From Opitutales bacterium (GTDB lineage Bacteria; Verrucomicrobiota; Verrucomicrobiia; Opitutales; Oceanipulchritudinaceae): DNA of 35,784 bases. Positions 14,863 through 23,989 of the stretch are shown here, one piece after another. How positions within the stretch are numbered: position 1 is the first letter of the stretch; each line of letters starts with the position of its first letter. The stretch lies in NCBI GenBank assembly GCA_020831525.1, contig JAFIGH010000051.1:1-35784 (forward strand), given 5' to 3'. The notes beneath the pieces are model-generated. The model did not search any database. It worked only from the letters and a program-made list of their open reading frames with translations, and was not told the DNA's origin. The position numbers were made by a program, and so were the translations under genes.

Positions 14863-16955
14863 GTGCCGACAAAGACAAGTCCACCGCTCCCGAAGGTGCG
14901 AAGAAAGAGCCGAAGCAGGAGTCTTTCTTCGACGCGAAGTTTTCGATCGAGGCGATCCAGAACGAACCCTACGAAGGGGGCTTCACGTGGCGCACGGTCC
15001 TCGGGGCGTTTTTCATCTGCTTTGTCATGCTCCCCGGCATCATCTTTATGGGGTTGATGATCGGGCAGGACCTCGGCACGGCAGCGGAGTGGGTGACGAT
15101 CATTCTCTTTGTCGAGGTATCGCGGCGGGCCTTCATCACCCTGCGGAAACAGGAGTTGTATATTCTCAAATACACCGCCAGCCAGTTGACCTCCGTGGCG
15201 GGGGGATTGTCGCTCGGCGGCGGGGTGTTCGCGTGGCTCGTGTGGCACCGCTACATGCGCAACTCGGAAGCCTTCCACAGTTTCGGTATCTCCCATGAGG
15301 TAGCCGACTGGGTGGCGCCCTACGGCGACGAGGCCTACCAAAGTTTCCTCTCCAGCGCATGGTTTCCGGCTTTGTCGGTCATGCTCATGGCGATGTTGCT
15401 GTCCAAGCTCACGCAGCTCTCGCTTGGCTTTATCGCTTTCAAGGCGACGGCGGATATGGAGAAGCTTCCGTTTCCGCTCGCCCCCATCGCGGCGGAGGGC
15501 GCCATCGCCCTCGCGGAAACGAGCCAGGACAAAAACAAGAACAGCTACCGCCAGTATTGTTTTTCCGCCGGCGCGATCATGGGTGTGGTTTTCGGGATTA
15601 TTTACATCGCTGTGCCCACGCTCACGGCGGCTTTTCTGGGGCGCCCGATCCAGCTCCTGCCCATTCCGTTTCTCGATCTCACGACATCCTTCGAGCGCTG
15701 GCTGCCGGCGGGGACGATCGGCCTCAGCCTGAATCTCGCGTTGCTCTTCTTCGGCTTTGTCCTGCCGTGGCGGATTGTCGTGGGCATGTTTGTCACGGCG
15801 ATCACATTTCAGATCATCCTCAACCCGATCCTCCAGCGCATGGGTTACATCCCGAGCTGGGCACCGGGCAAGGACGCCATCGAGACACACGTCGCGACGC
15901 AGATCGACCTCTATATTTCGGTCGGTATCGGCACTTCCTTCGCCATCGCCGTGGTGGGCTTTTACGGCGTCGGCAAAGCGATCGCGAAGGAACTGCGCTC
16001 CCGCCGGAAAAAGCTCATGAAGGAGGACGACAAGCAGCCGGGCGATCCCGGAGCGGGCTTCGAATTGAAGAAGCTGTGGGAGCGCGATATCCCGCGCGGG
16101 GATCCGCCGACATGGGTGGCCCTCGCCGTGTGGATCGGTTCGTCCATCGGATTCATCGTCCTCTCCAATTACCTCATCAATTCGGGCCTCGAGGATCACG
16201 AGCGCTTCAGCATCTGGTGGCTCATTGCCTTCGCCTTCCTCTTTTCGCCGATCAACACCTACATCAATGCGCGCATGTCGGGTATCGCGGGCCAGCACGC
16301 GGGGATTCCGTTTGTCTCGGAGGCGGCCATTTTCGCCTCGCGCCACCGCGGGGTGAACATCTGGTTCGCGCCGCTGCCGATCTTCAACTACGGGCAGATG
16401 GCGGACCTCCTGAAGGAGACGCAGCTCACACGCACAAAATTCACGTCCATTCTGCAGGCGGAGCTTCTCGTGTTTCCGCTCATGATCGTGTCTTCTTTTG
16501 TCTTCTGGAGCTACATTGTCGGTCTCGGGCCCATCCCGTCGGACAACTATCCGTATGTGCAGAAGTTCTGGCCGCAGTTCGCACAGTTGAAGGCCTTGTG
16601 GGCGGCCTCCATGCAGGAGGGGCAGAGTCTCCTTCTCGAATCGCTCAAGCCCGGACTTATCGGTTTTGCGCTCGTTGCATCGCTTGCCTTTTTCAGCGGA
16701 TTCGCCGCCCTCGGGATCAGCGCGCAGTACATCTACGGCGGTCTCGGCGCGATGGTCGCCTATCCGCACAACGCCGTCCTCATTTTCCTCGGTGCCGTCC
16801 TCGGCAAGTATGTATTCGCCAAGAAGTTCGGGCGCGAACAGTGGACCAACTACACGCCCATCCTCGCCGTCGGGTTCATGGCCGGGATGGGGCTCACCGG
16901 AATGTTTTCCATCGCCCTCAACTTCCTCTGGACCTCTATCGGAACAGCCTATTAG
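14859..16955 (+). CDS. Second large OPT-like polytopic membrane protein (peptide-transporter-annotated family)
   Basis: The 698-residue protein starts within the stop of the giant fusion gene (ATGA). A charged Lys/Glu-rich N-terminus of about 45 residues precedes some twelve membrane segments, with a basic cytoplasmic loop near 376-420 (KELRSRRKKLMKE). RRAFITLRKQELYILKY and the following Gly-rich segment match a family often annotated as peptide transporter in Verrucomicrobia, Lentisphaerae and Planctomycetes, apparently OPT-related. It is a different size from the DUF6785-like protein and lacks its soluble insertion, so the operon encodes two distinct large transporter-like proteins, which could act as a pair. 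Membrane topology is clear; OPT membership and substrate are inference. Confidence 0.8.
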   Translation: MSADKDKSTAPEGAKKEPKQESFFDAKFSIEAIQNEPYEGGFTWRTVLGAFFICFVMLPGIIFMGLMIGQDLGTAAEWVTIILFVEVSRRAFITLRKQELYILKYTASQLTSVAGGLSLGGGVFAWLVWHRYMRNSEAFHSFGISHEVADWVAPYGDEAYQSFLSSAWFPALSVMLMAMLLSKLTQLSLGFIAFKATADMEKLPFPLAPIAAEGAIALAETSQDKNKNSYRQYCFSAGAIMGVVFGIIYIAVPTLTAAFLGRPIQLLPIPFLDLTTSFERWLPAGTIGLSLNLALLFFGFVLPWRIVVGMFVTAITFQIILNPILQRMGYIPSWAPGKDAIETHVATQIDLYISVGIGTSFAIAVVGFYGVGKAIAKELRSRRKKLMKEDDKQPGDPGAGFELKKLWERDIPRGDPPTWVALAVWIGSSIGFIVLSNYLINSGLEDHERFSIWWLIAFAFLFSPINTYINARMSGIAGQHAGIPFVSEAAIFASRHRGVNIWFAPLPIFNYGQMADLLKETQLTRTKFTSILQAELLVFPLMIVSSFVFWSYIVGLGPIPSDNYPYVQKFWPQFAQLKALWAASMQEGQSLLLESLKPGLIGFALVASLAFFSGFAALGISAQYIYGGLGAMVAYPHNAVLIFLGAVLGKYVFAKKFGREQWTNYTPILAVGFMAGMGLTGMFSIALNFLWTSIGTAY

Positions 16956-16980
16956 ATTATCCCCAATTCCCCGCAGAAGA

Positions 16981-18429
16981 ATGACAGACAATACCAAGGG
17001 ACGTCCGACCGGTCCCTCCGCCCCGCCTGACGGCGAAGAGTGGCGCGAAATGGACCGGAGCGGCGACCTCTACAATCCCTCGCTCTCCGAAGGCGTCTTG
17101 CGCGCCGCGCGGGAGGGCATCGAACGTTACCGCATTTCGGAGGCGACGCTCCGCCTTGTCGACCGCGCCGGAGAGCCGCTCAAAGGAGTTTCCGTCGCCG
17201 TCGAGCAGCAGCGCCATGCTTTCACTTTCGGCGAAGGCCTCTGGAGTCTCGATGCCATGTACCGCGACGGCGAATGGGAGACCGGCCGGTGCCGCGCATG
17301 GCGTGAACGCTTTCTCGATGTCTTCAACGGCGCGACAAATCTCTGCTACTGGACGGAGCGGCCCCGCAATGATGCCTCGAAGACAGAGGACCGTCAGGGC
17401 GAACCGCGCGTGGAGAATTTCGCGGCCACCGTCGACTGGTGCCTTGCCAACGGCCTTACGGCCAAGGGGCATCCACTCTTCTGGTCCATCGAAAAATGCA
17501 CGCCGGAATGGGTGAAGCGTTACGATATCGAAACCCGCATGAAATTCGCCGAGGTGCGCGTGCGCAATCTCGTGGCGCGCTTCCGCGGGCGGGTGACCGT
17601 GTGGGACGCTGTCAATGAGGCGCTCTGGGAGCCCGCTCCGAAGAACCTCGACTGCCGCAACTGGCCGCACATCGAAAGCACGGAGGACATGTCTGCGTAC
17701 ATTGGCGAGGTCCTGCGCTGGTGCCGCGAGGAAGATCCGGACGCGCTCTACCTGCTCAACGACTACGGCGTGGAGAACGAGTCGCGCGGCCACACCGGTT
17801 CGGATGGCAGCGAAGTCACGGCGGCCTCCCAGCGGGCGCGCTATATTGCGCTCGCCGGTCGCCTGCGGGACGCGGGTTTGCCGCCGGATGCCCTCGGCCT
17901 TCAGTCGCACACGGGGTGGTTGACGCATCACCGCGAACAGACCGACGTCTACGATGAATACGCGGCTGCGGGGTGGCCGGTGCACATCACCGAATTCTGG
18001 GCGCACCTCAAGACACTCCGCGAAAAGCATCCGGAGGTTCCCGAGGCGGAACTCCATGAGTTGCTTGCCGAATACGTGGCCAATTATCTTACCGTGGCCT
18101 TCGGCCATCCCGCTGTGGAAGCCTTTTCCTTCTGGGGCTTCATGGGCATGGCGGTGGAGTGGAGGGAGCGTTCCGGCCACGAACTCCGCCCCGTCTTCCA
18201 CAGGGTCCGTAATCTCATCCACGACGAGTGGAAGACTACGCTTGAAGCGGTGACGGATGCCGAAGGTATCGTCCGCTTCCGCGGATTCCACGGAGACTAT
18301 GCATTGCGCATGGCGGGACCGCCGGAGGCTCCCGGTGCACGCGTAGGCAAGCGCTTCCGCGTGGAGCCGGACTCTTCCGGACCACAACTTCTCAAGCTCA
18401 ACTGTCCGGATGCGGGGAGAAATCAATGA
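16981..18429 (+). CDS. Glycoside hydrolase family 10 enzyme (endo-xylanase-like), no signal peptide
   Basis: The 482-residue protein carries the GH10 retaining pair: Glu213 in WDAVNEA as acid/base and Glu338 in HITEFW as nucleophile. Other family marks are KGHPLFWS before the first strand pair, LLNDYG, and LQSHTGW. GH10 enzymes cleave beta-1,4-xylan and related glycans. The N-terminus is polar and acidic with no hydrophobic stretch, so no export is predicted; an enzyme kept in the cytoplasm would act on imported oligosaccharides. A beta-like module of roughly 80 residues follows the barrel (DAEGIVRFRGFHGDYALR). The start at 16981 follows the upstream stop by 25 bases with only a weak AGAAG before it. 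Its stop overlaps the lyase start (ATGA). Confidence 0.92.
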   Translation: MTDNTKGRPTGPSAPPDGEEWREMDRSGDLYNPSLSEGVLRAAREGIERYRISEATLRLVDRAGEPLKGVSVAVEQQRHAFTFGEGLWSLDAMYRDGEWETGRCRAWRERFLDVFNGATNLCYWTERPRNDASKTEDRQGEPRVENFAATVDWCLANGLTAKGHPLFWSIEKCTPEWVKRYDIETRMKFAEVRVRNLVARFRGRVTVWDAVNEALWEPAPKNLDCRNWPHIESTEDMSAYIGEVLRWCREEDPDALYLLNDYGVENESRGHTGSDGSEVTAASQRARYIALAGRLRDAGLPPDALGLQSHTGWLTHHREQTDVYDEYAAAGWPVHITEFWAHLKTLREKHPEVPEAELHELLAEYVANYLTVAFGHPAVEAFSFWGFMGMAVEWRERSGHELRPVFHRVRNLIHDEWKTTLEAVTDAEGIVRFRGFHGDYALRMAGPPEAPGARVGKRFRVEPDSSGPQLLKLNCPDAGRNQ

Positions 18430-20309
18430 CGACATCTAAACCCGCATTCATCGCGGCGGAGCCGCGCCTGTGGATCACTCCGGAAGCATTGGAACGGAGG
18501 CGCGGCGATTTCCGTGCCGGCCCGCTTGCCGCCGCCATGGATTCGTGGATTGCGGAGGGCGACCGGTTGCTGTCATCGTCGACGCCGGAGGCGGACACCC
18601 CGCTCCACGAGCGCAAACGAGAATGCGAACGCGCTGTCGACATCTGGACCTCTCTTTATCTCGCCACGGGCGAAGCGCGCTATGCGGAGGCTGCCGCGAA
18701 TGCCGCCCTGGAGAACCGTGCCATGGGCATCGACTCCTGCCTCGGCCGCGCCGCCATCGCCCGGCGCTGTGCCACCGTCCTTGATTTTTGCGCGGGCGCT
18801 GTCGACCCGGCGATTGCGGCGGAACTCGCATCTGTCACCGGCGATCTCGCGCGCGACTTTGTCAACATCACCGACGGCAATCCCGACAACCCCTTCAACA
18901 ACTGGTGGGGCGTGACGCACTCCGCCGAAGGACTCGCCGCACTTGCCGCGATGCCTTACGACCCCTCGCTCGAAGCGGTCTTTGAAGCGGCGGCGGAGAA
19001 AGTGCGCTTTTATATTTCCCACTACGGCGAGCACGGGCACTGCTACGAAGGCACGGGCTACGGGCAGTACGCCTTCTCGCACTGGGCACCGTTCGTGCTC
19101 GCCGTGCGTCACGCCACGGGCCGGGACCTCACCGTCGGCTATGACGGCGTTGCCCGCATGGGCGCGCTCATCGCCGCGATGACCGTTGCCCTGCCGCATT
19201 CTCCGGAGGCCTCCGGTATGGAGCCGCCGCGTCGTCTCGGGCGGCGCATCCACTGGAACGACGACGGCGGCAACGGAGGTTTCACCGGAACGGGGATGCT
19301 GCACTTCGCCCTTTCCGACCGACGGTATCTCGGGTCTCTCCGGAGCTTTTGCGACGCCCTCCACGGCAGCGAAGGCGACAACGGCTACGCGCTTCCTGTG
19401 GCAGAACTCTTGTGGACGTTTCTCTATTATCCTCTCGATACGAAGACGGAGGCACCCGGCGACTTTCTCCCACTCTCACCCGTTGACTTCCGCACCGGTC
19501 TTGCGGTCTTCCGCAACGGCTACAACGGTGCTGACGACTGTGTCTTCGGTGCCTACGCCAAGAACTGGCACGGCGGCGGGCATGTTCATGACGACGCCGG
19601 GAGCTTCCGGTTCATTGGTCTCGGCGGTGAGTGGGCGCAGAACGGCGGACAGGCCAAGTTCGGCCCGGAAAACCAGTGTGCCATCCTCGTCGACGGAGGC
19701 CAGCAACCGGAAGGCTGGCCCATCGTGCCCGGTAAGATCCTCTACCACGCGGCAAACCCCGGAGGCGGAGGCGCCGTCAGCCTGCGGCTGGACAAGACCT
19801 ACAATGTTTCCCGGGTCGACCGCCATTTTACAGTCGATTATAGCGGTGCGCTCAATTGTGAGGCGATCCTCGCCGTGCACGACCGCTTGTGGGACCGGCG
19901 CGAACGCTTGTGGACATGGACGCTTTGCCTCGGCCCGGACACGAATTTCGAGGTTGTGCCCGGCGGAAATGGTTTCACTCTCCGCGCCGGTGGTGCCGCC
20001 GCCCTCCACGCCTCTTTCATGCAGCCGCAACCCGTCGAGATCGAGTTGCGCGAGGGACCGCCGAGCGAGCGGACGTTCAGCAACGGTGCCCACCGGGTGT
20101 ATCCGGGCGTCCGGCACGTGCGCGCTTCGGTGCGGGCGCAGAGGACGGACTTTTTTGTGGTCCTCTCCCTGTGTCGGGGTACCGCGCCGCAGTGGAACCG
20201 GGAGGACCGCAACGGGATCGCCGCCGCCGTATGCGGCGGCACGGAGATTGCGTTGCAGATGAGCCGCTGGCACGAGGGGCCGCTCAGGATTCAAAACATG
20301 AATGCATAG
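18426..20309 (+). CDS. Heparinase II/III-like polysaccharide lyase, cytoplasmic
   Basis: The 627-residue protein has a helical N-terminal half with NPFNNWWGVTHSAEGLAAL and HCYEGTGYGQYAF, both typical of the alpha/alpha-toroid of heparinase II/III and alginate lyase families (PL12, PL15, PL17, PL21 fold). The C-terminal beta half contains GGGHVHDDAGSFRF (His386, His388, Asp389, Asp390), the conserved region of the heparinase II/III domain (PF07940). Such enzymes cleave uronic-acid-containing glycans by beta-elimination. No signal peptide is present, so it would act on imported fragments together with the GH10 enzyme, with which it is translationally coupled. Exact family and substrate cannot be assigned by eye. 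Confidence 0.85.
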   Translation: MTTSKPAFIAAEPRLWITPEALERRRGDFRAGPLAAAMDSWIAEGDRLLSSSTPEADTPLHERKRECERAVDIWTSLYLATGEARYAEAAANAALENRAMGIDSCLGRAAIARRCATVLDFCAGAVDPAIAAELASVTGDLARDFVNITDGNPDNPFNNWWGVTHSAEGLAALAAMPYDPSLEAVFEAAAEKVRFYISHYGEHGHCYEGTGYGQYAFSHWAPFVLAVRHATGRDLTVGYDGVARMGALIAAMTVALPHSPEASGMEPPRRLGRRIHWNDDGGNGGFTGTGMLHFALSDRRYLGSLRSFCDALHGSEGDNGYALPVAELLWTFLYYPLDTKTEAPGDFLPLSPVDFRTGLAVFRNGYNGADDCVFGAYAKNWHGGGHVHDDAGSFRFIGLGGEWAQNGGQAKFGPENQCAILVDGGQQPEGWPIVPGKILYHAANPGGGGAVSLRLDKTYNVSRVDRHFTVDYSGALNCEAILAVHDRLWDRRERLWTWTLCLGPDTNFEVVPGGNGFTLRAGGAAALHASFMQPQPVEIELREGPPSERTFSNGAHRVYPGVRHVRASVRAQRTDFFVVLSLCRGTAPQWNREDRNGIAAAVCGGTEIALQMSRWHEGPLRIQNMNA

Positions 20310-20316
20310 GCCGGTT

Positions 20317-21567
20317 ATGAAATATGTCGCGATTATCGGGGTTACGGGTTATGCCCGCGTTCATCTGGATGTGTGTCTGGAGCATCACGGGGCGGGGCGA
20401 TTGCGCCTGCGCGCGGCTGTCGTCGTCAATCCGGACGAGGCCGCCGACCGTGTGGAGGCACTGCGTTCAGTCGGCTGCCGTATCTACCCGGACGATGACT
20501 CCATGTGGGCTGCGGAGTCGGGCAACATCGACCTCTGCATCATTCCGGTGCCGATTGCCCTGCACGCGTCCATGAGCATAAAAGCCCTCCGCGCGGGTGC
20601 CAATGTGCTTGTGGAAAAACCGCTTGCGGGTACCGTGCAGGAAGTCCACGCCATGATGGAAGCGGAACGCGAGACCGGGCGCTTTATCGCGGTAGGATTC
20701 CAAGACATGTATTCTCCGGAAGTGAAGGCGGTCAAGGCGGCCCTCGTCGAAGGCGCCGTCGGGGACATCCGTTCGATTCACTGCTTCGGCCTGTGGCCTC
20801 GCCCGCCTTCCTACTACGACCGTAACGACTGGGCGGGACAGCTCAAAGTGGGAGAAAACTGGGTTCTCGATTCACCCGTCAGCAACGCCATGGCCCACTT
20901 CCTCAATCTCGAGTTGTTTTTCGGGGCCGTCGGCTTCTGGGAAATGGCTCGGCCGGCTTTTGTCGAGGCCGACCTCTACCGCGTGAAACCGGTCGCGAAC
21001 TTCGATACGGCGGCGATTCGGATCACCACAATGGAAGGACTCGGGATTCTCTTCACTGTTTCGCATGCCTGCGATGTGCGCGTCGATCCGGTAATGCGCA
21101 TCGAAGGTTCGGCAGGCCGGGTCGAGTGGTCCCATTGCGGACCCTTCCGCTTATTGCGCGACGGCGCTCAGCCGCACGAGACGATTTTTCCTTTCACGGA
21201 CTACGCCGAAGTGCGCACGAATATGATGAACCAAGTTCTGGAGCGGCTTGACGACCCTTCCGTCTGCGTTTGCACCACGGCCATGGCCCTCTCCCATACG
21301 TCGGTCGTCAACGCGCTCTACGAATCCGCCCGGATAACCGATGTGCCGCTGGAGTGGCAGAAATCAAAAGAGGTGAACGGCGAGGAGAGCCTGTGTTTGA
21401 AGGATCTTCCCGAGGCGATCCAGACTGCTTTCGACGAAGGAAAACTCTTCCGCGAACTCGGGCTTCCTTGGGCCCGCGGCCACGGCCGCAAGTTCAACCT
21501 CGCCGGCTACAGCCACTTTTCCGGCGGACGTCTCGAAGAGGCGATGAGCGCCGGCGGCATGGCCTGA
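20317..21567 (+). CDS. Gfo/Idh/MocA family NAD(P)-dependent oxidoreductase
   Basis: From the ATG at 20317 the protein has 416 residues. It opens with a Rossmann strand and glycine turn (YVAIIGVTGYA, residues 3-13) and has the family's EKP motif at 100-102 (VLVEKPLAG). The C-terminal half follows the usual alpha/beta dimerisation fold. Family members oxidise or epimerise sugars, sugar acids and inositols. An in-frame ATG at 20302 lies inside the preceding lyase gene; the later start is preferred because it puts the Rossmann strand at the N-terminus as in relatives. It ends the nine-gene operon and would process the sugar released by the GH10 and lyase enzymes. Its substrate is inferred from context only. 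Confidence 0.9.
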   Translation: MKYVAIIGVTGYARVHLDVCLEHHGAGRLRLRAAVVVNPDEAADRVEALRSVGCRIYPDDDSMWAAESGNIDLCIIPVPIALHASMSIKALRAGANVLVEKPLAGTVQEVHAMMEAERETGRFIAVGFQDMYSPEVKAVKAALVEGAVGDIRSIHCFGLWPRPPSYYDRNDWAGQLKVGENWVLDSPVSNAMAHFLNLELFFGAVGFWEMARPAFVEADLYRVKPVANFDTAAIRITTMEGLGILFTVSHACDVRVDPVMRIEGSAGRVEWSHCGPFRLLRDGAQPHETIFPFTDYAEVRTNMMNQVLERLDDPSVCVCTTAMALSHTSVVNALYESARITDVPLEWQKSKEVNGEESLCLKDLPEAIQTAFDEGKLFRELGLPWARGHGRKFNLAGYSHFSGGRLEEAMSAGGMA

Positions 21568-21683
21568 ACCAATGCCCGGATCGCGCCGGTTCGTGAGCCG
21601 CGAGACGGTGCTGTACACCGCCTAACCGCGGAGGGTGAAGATGGTGTAATGGCGAAAGCCCTTGTCAATGGACACCCATTGCG

Positions 21684-23984
21684 ATGCAGTGCAGCGTTAT
21701 GACTGATCTGTATACATTCAAACCGTCTGCGAAAATTGTCCGATTGGTTCGGGCAGGCTTTACCGGATACCGCTGCAAGGTTCCCAAGTTTGCGGCGCTG
21801 GCCGCCTTTGTTGTGCTGCCGTTGCAGAGTGCCGCCGACGACCCATGGGGCTTTTTCCTGACGTGGCAGAGAGATCCCGCCACAACCATGACCGTCCAGT
21901 GGCTTCAGGCTTCCGACCCAGTCCCCTTCGCTGACGGCGCGGAGAGCGGGGCTTTTTCGTTTGATGTGCCGAATGTGGGCTACGTTTCGATCGATGGCCA
22001 TATCGACGAGTGGTGGGAACGCGGTCTTGAGGTCGCTTTGCTTGGCGATGAAAACAATGTGCGCCCGGCAGAGAATGAACTCAGTGCCGAAGCACGGGTC
22101 GGCTGGAATGAGGACGGCCTCCTCGTTGCCCTTCGCGTCCGCGATGACACGACTATTGAATACCCGCAGGCCTCGCGTCTCTGGGCGGGCGACTCCGTTG
22201 AGCTTTTTGTCGCGGATGAGCTGGGTTCGAACAATCGTTATCAGGCAATAGTCACTCCTGGCCACGATCCGGAACATCCCGAACCGCGCCGCTTTTTCAC
22301 AAGCGCCGGCACGGCACTCCCGGTCGCTGAGCTTTCCGTGTTGAGCGGGCGAAGGGTGACCGCTGACGGTTACGAAATCGAGTTCCTCCTGCCGTGGACA
22401 AACCTACCGGAGTTTTCCGCCCGACCGGGTGCGGAGGCGGCACTTCAAATCTACGTCAATGATCGCCGAAGCTCACCGGACGAGGGTGTGCACGCGGGCC
22501 GCCAGCGGATACTGTGGTATCCAGAGGAAAACTCGTTCGCCAATCCGATGGCGATGCACAGAATTCGGCTGGCCGAAGAAACCACTGCGGCCGCCCGCGT
22601 ACGCCTTTCGTATGACGCAACGGACAAGAGCCTTCAAGTTTATGCGTCGCCGGAAAACGCTGGTGAAACAATAGACATGTTCGCCGGCGAGCGCGAACTG
22701 GGGGGCGTTGAGCTTGTCAGCAGGGATAGCTTTGCGTACGCCCGGTTCTCCGTTCCCGCGGCTCCCGAAGGCCGCCAATGGGGTGCAGTCTCCGCTCGGC
22801 TCAACGGCACTCTCGTCGGACTGGGGACGCTTCCCCGCCAGTTCAAACCGCCTCAGGCTGCGGAGATTTCTTATTGGCCGGCCGATAAGGGCGACGCGGA
22901 GAAGCAGACCGCGCGAATGGAGGTTTCACAGATTGATGGCTGGGCCGCCCAGTCGGTTCAGCGCATTGAATTGACGGATTTGAAGCCTGGCACCGATTAC
23001 CGTTTCAGGGCGGGCGTTGATGGCCCGGAGTTCGGGTTCCGCACCATGCCGACTGACTTGACGCACCCCCTGAGAATCGCGGTCGGCGGCGATACACGGC
23101 ATACGCAGGAATGGATGGAACGCACCAATCGCGTAGCGATGCGGTATAGCCCCGATTTCATTATCTGGGGCGGCGACTTCGCCTACGCTGACGGATTGGC
23201 CGCAAGGATCTATCGTTGGGAAGAATGGTTCGATGCCCTCGACAGGACCCTCATCGACGAAGACGGGCGGATTGTTCCCATCGTGGGTGCCATTGGAAAC
23301 CACGAGGTACAGCGCGGGTATTATACGAACCACGCGGACTTTGAACCAACCGACGAGTGGCGGCTTCGCGTGTCCCCGTATTTCTATCAGTTGTTTGCCT
23401 TTCCGGGCCACCCTGGCTATGCCACTCTCGATTTTGGAGAATACATGAGCCTTATTATTCTCGACACGGATCACACGAACCCGGTCGAAGGGGAGCAGAC
23501 CGAATGGCTCGAGAAGGCATTGGGCGAGCGGGCACACCTTCCGCACGTATTCCCCGTCTATCATGTCCCCGGATTCCCGTCACACCGCGACTTCATGGGA
23601 CGCACCTCGGTGCGGATTCGTGAGCACTGGGTTCCACTTTTCGAATCTCATGATATCGCTGTTGCTTTTGAGAATCACGACCATACCTACAAACGTACCG
23701 TCCCCATCCGTGACGGCGAGCAGCACCCCCGTGGCGTTGTATACCTCGGCGACGGTGCATGGGGTGTCGGAGTCCGCTCGGTCCACGATCCCGCGGAAAC
23801 GTGGTACCTCGAGCGTGCCGATAGCCAGCGCCACGCGATCATAATGACGCTGCACGGCACCCACCGCCACTTCCTCGTTGTCAATGAAGACGGGGAAGTC
23901 ATCGACGAGTACCCCGAGACTCCCGTTGCCGAACCGCCGCCGTCAGCATCGAACCCTCGGCATGAACGAGCGAGAACTCCTTGA
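21684..23984 (+). CDS. Exported purple-acid-phosphatase-like metallophosphoesterase with nested CBM9-like domain
   Basis: The 766-residue protein has a long basic N-region and a hydrophobic segment (FAALAAFVVLPLQSAA) consistent with a signal peptide, though a later start than 21684 (ATG at 21699 or a TTG further in) is possible. GFFLTWQRDPATTMTVQWL is the first strand pair of a purple-acid-phosphatase N-terminal domain. About 200 residues resembling a CBM9-type domain follow (VSIDGHIDEWW, WAGDSVELFVADEL), and the N-terminal domain then resumes at AAEISYWP and LKPGTDYRFRAG. The catalytic domain keeps all metal ligands: GDTR (Asp470), GGDFAY (Asp498), GNHE (Asn539, His540), His627 and NHDH (His665, His667). 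It should hydrolyse phosphate esters outside the cytoplasm. A gap of 116 bases separates it from the operon. Confidence 0.9.
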   Translation: MQCSVMTDLYTFKPSAKIVRLVRAGFTGYRCKVPKFAALAAFVVLPLQSAADDPWGFFLTWQRDPATTMTVQWLQASDPVPFADGAESGAFSFDVPNVGYVSIDGHIDEWWERGLEVALLGDENNVRPAENELSAEARVGWNEDGLLVALRVRDDTTIEYPQASRLWAGDSVELFVADELGSNNRYQAIVTPGHDPEHPEPRRFFTSAGTALPVAELSVLSGRRVTADGYEIEFLLPWTNLPEFSARPGAEAALQIYVNDRRSSPDEGVHAGRQRILWYPEENSFANPMAMHRIRLAEETTAAARVRLSYDATDKSLQVYASPENAGETIDMFAGERELGGVELVSRDSFAYARFSVPAAPEGRQWGAVSARLNGTLVGLGTLPRQFKPPQAAEISYWPADKGDAEKQTARMEVSQIDGWAAQSVQRIELTDLKPGTDYRFRAGVDGPEFGFRTMPTDLTHPLRIAVGGDTRHTQEWMERTNRVAMRYSPDFIIWGGDFAYADGLAARIYRWEEWFDALDRTLIDEDGRIVPIVGAIGNHEVQRGYYTNHADFEPTDEWRLRVSPYFYQLFAFPGHPGYATLDFGEYMSLIILDTDHTNPVEGEQTEWLEKALGERAHLPHVFPVYHVPGFPSHRDFMGRTSVRIREHWVPLFESHDIAVAFENHDHTYKRTVPIRDGEQHPRGVVYLGDGAWGVGVRSVHDPAETWYLERADSQRHAIIMTLHGTHRHFLVVNEDGEVIDEYPETPVAEPPPSASNPRHERARTP

Positions 23985-23989
23985 TTTGT

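Noticed and set aside
14727-16997. Very long leftward open frame antisense to the OPT-like gene
   Set aside because: Its translation is extremely rich in Arg, Glu, Gln and His without hydrophobic cores or domains, as expected for the complement of a GC-rich membrane protein gene.
16957-18435. Leftward 492-codon open frame over the GH10 gene
   Set aside because: Antisense to a gene with both GH10 catalytic motifs; no domain seen in the antisense product.
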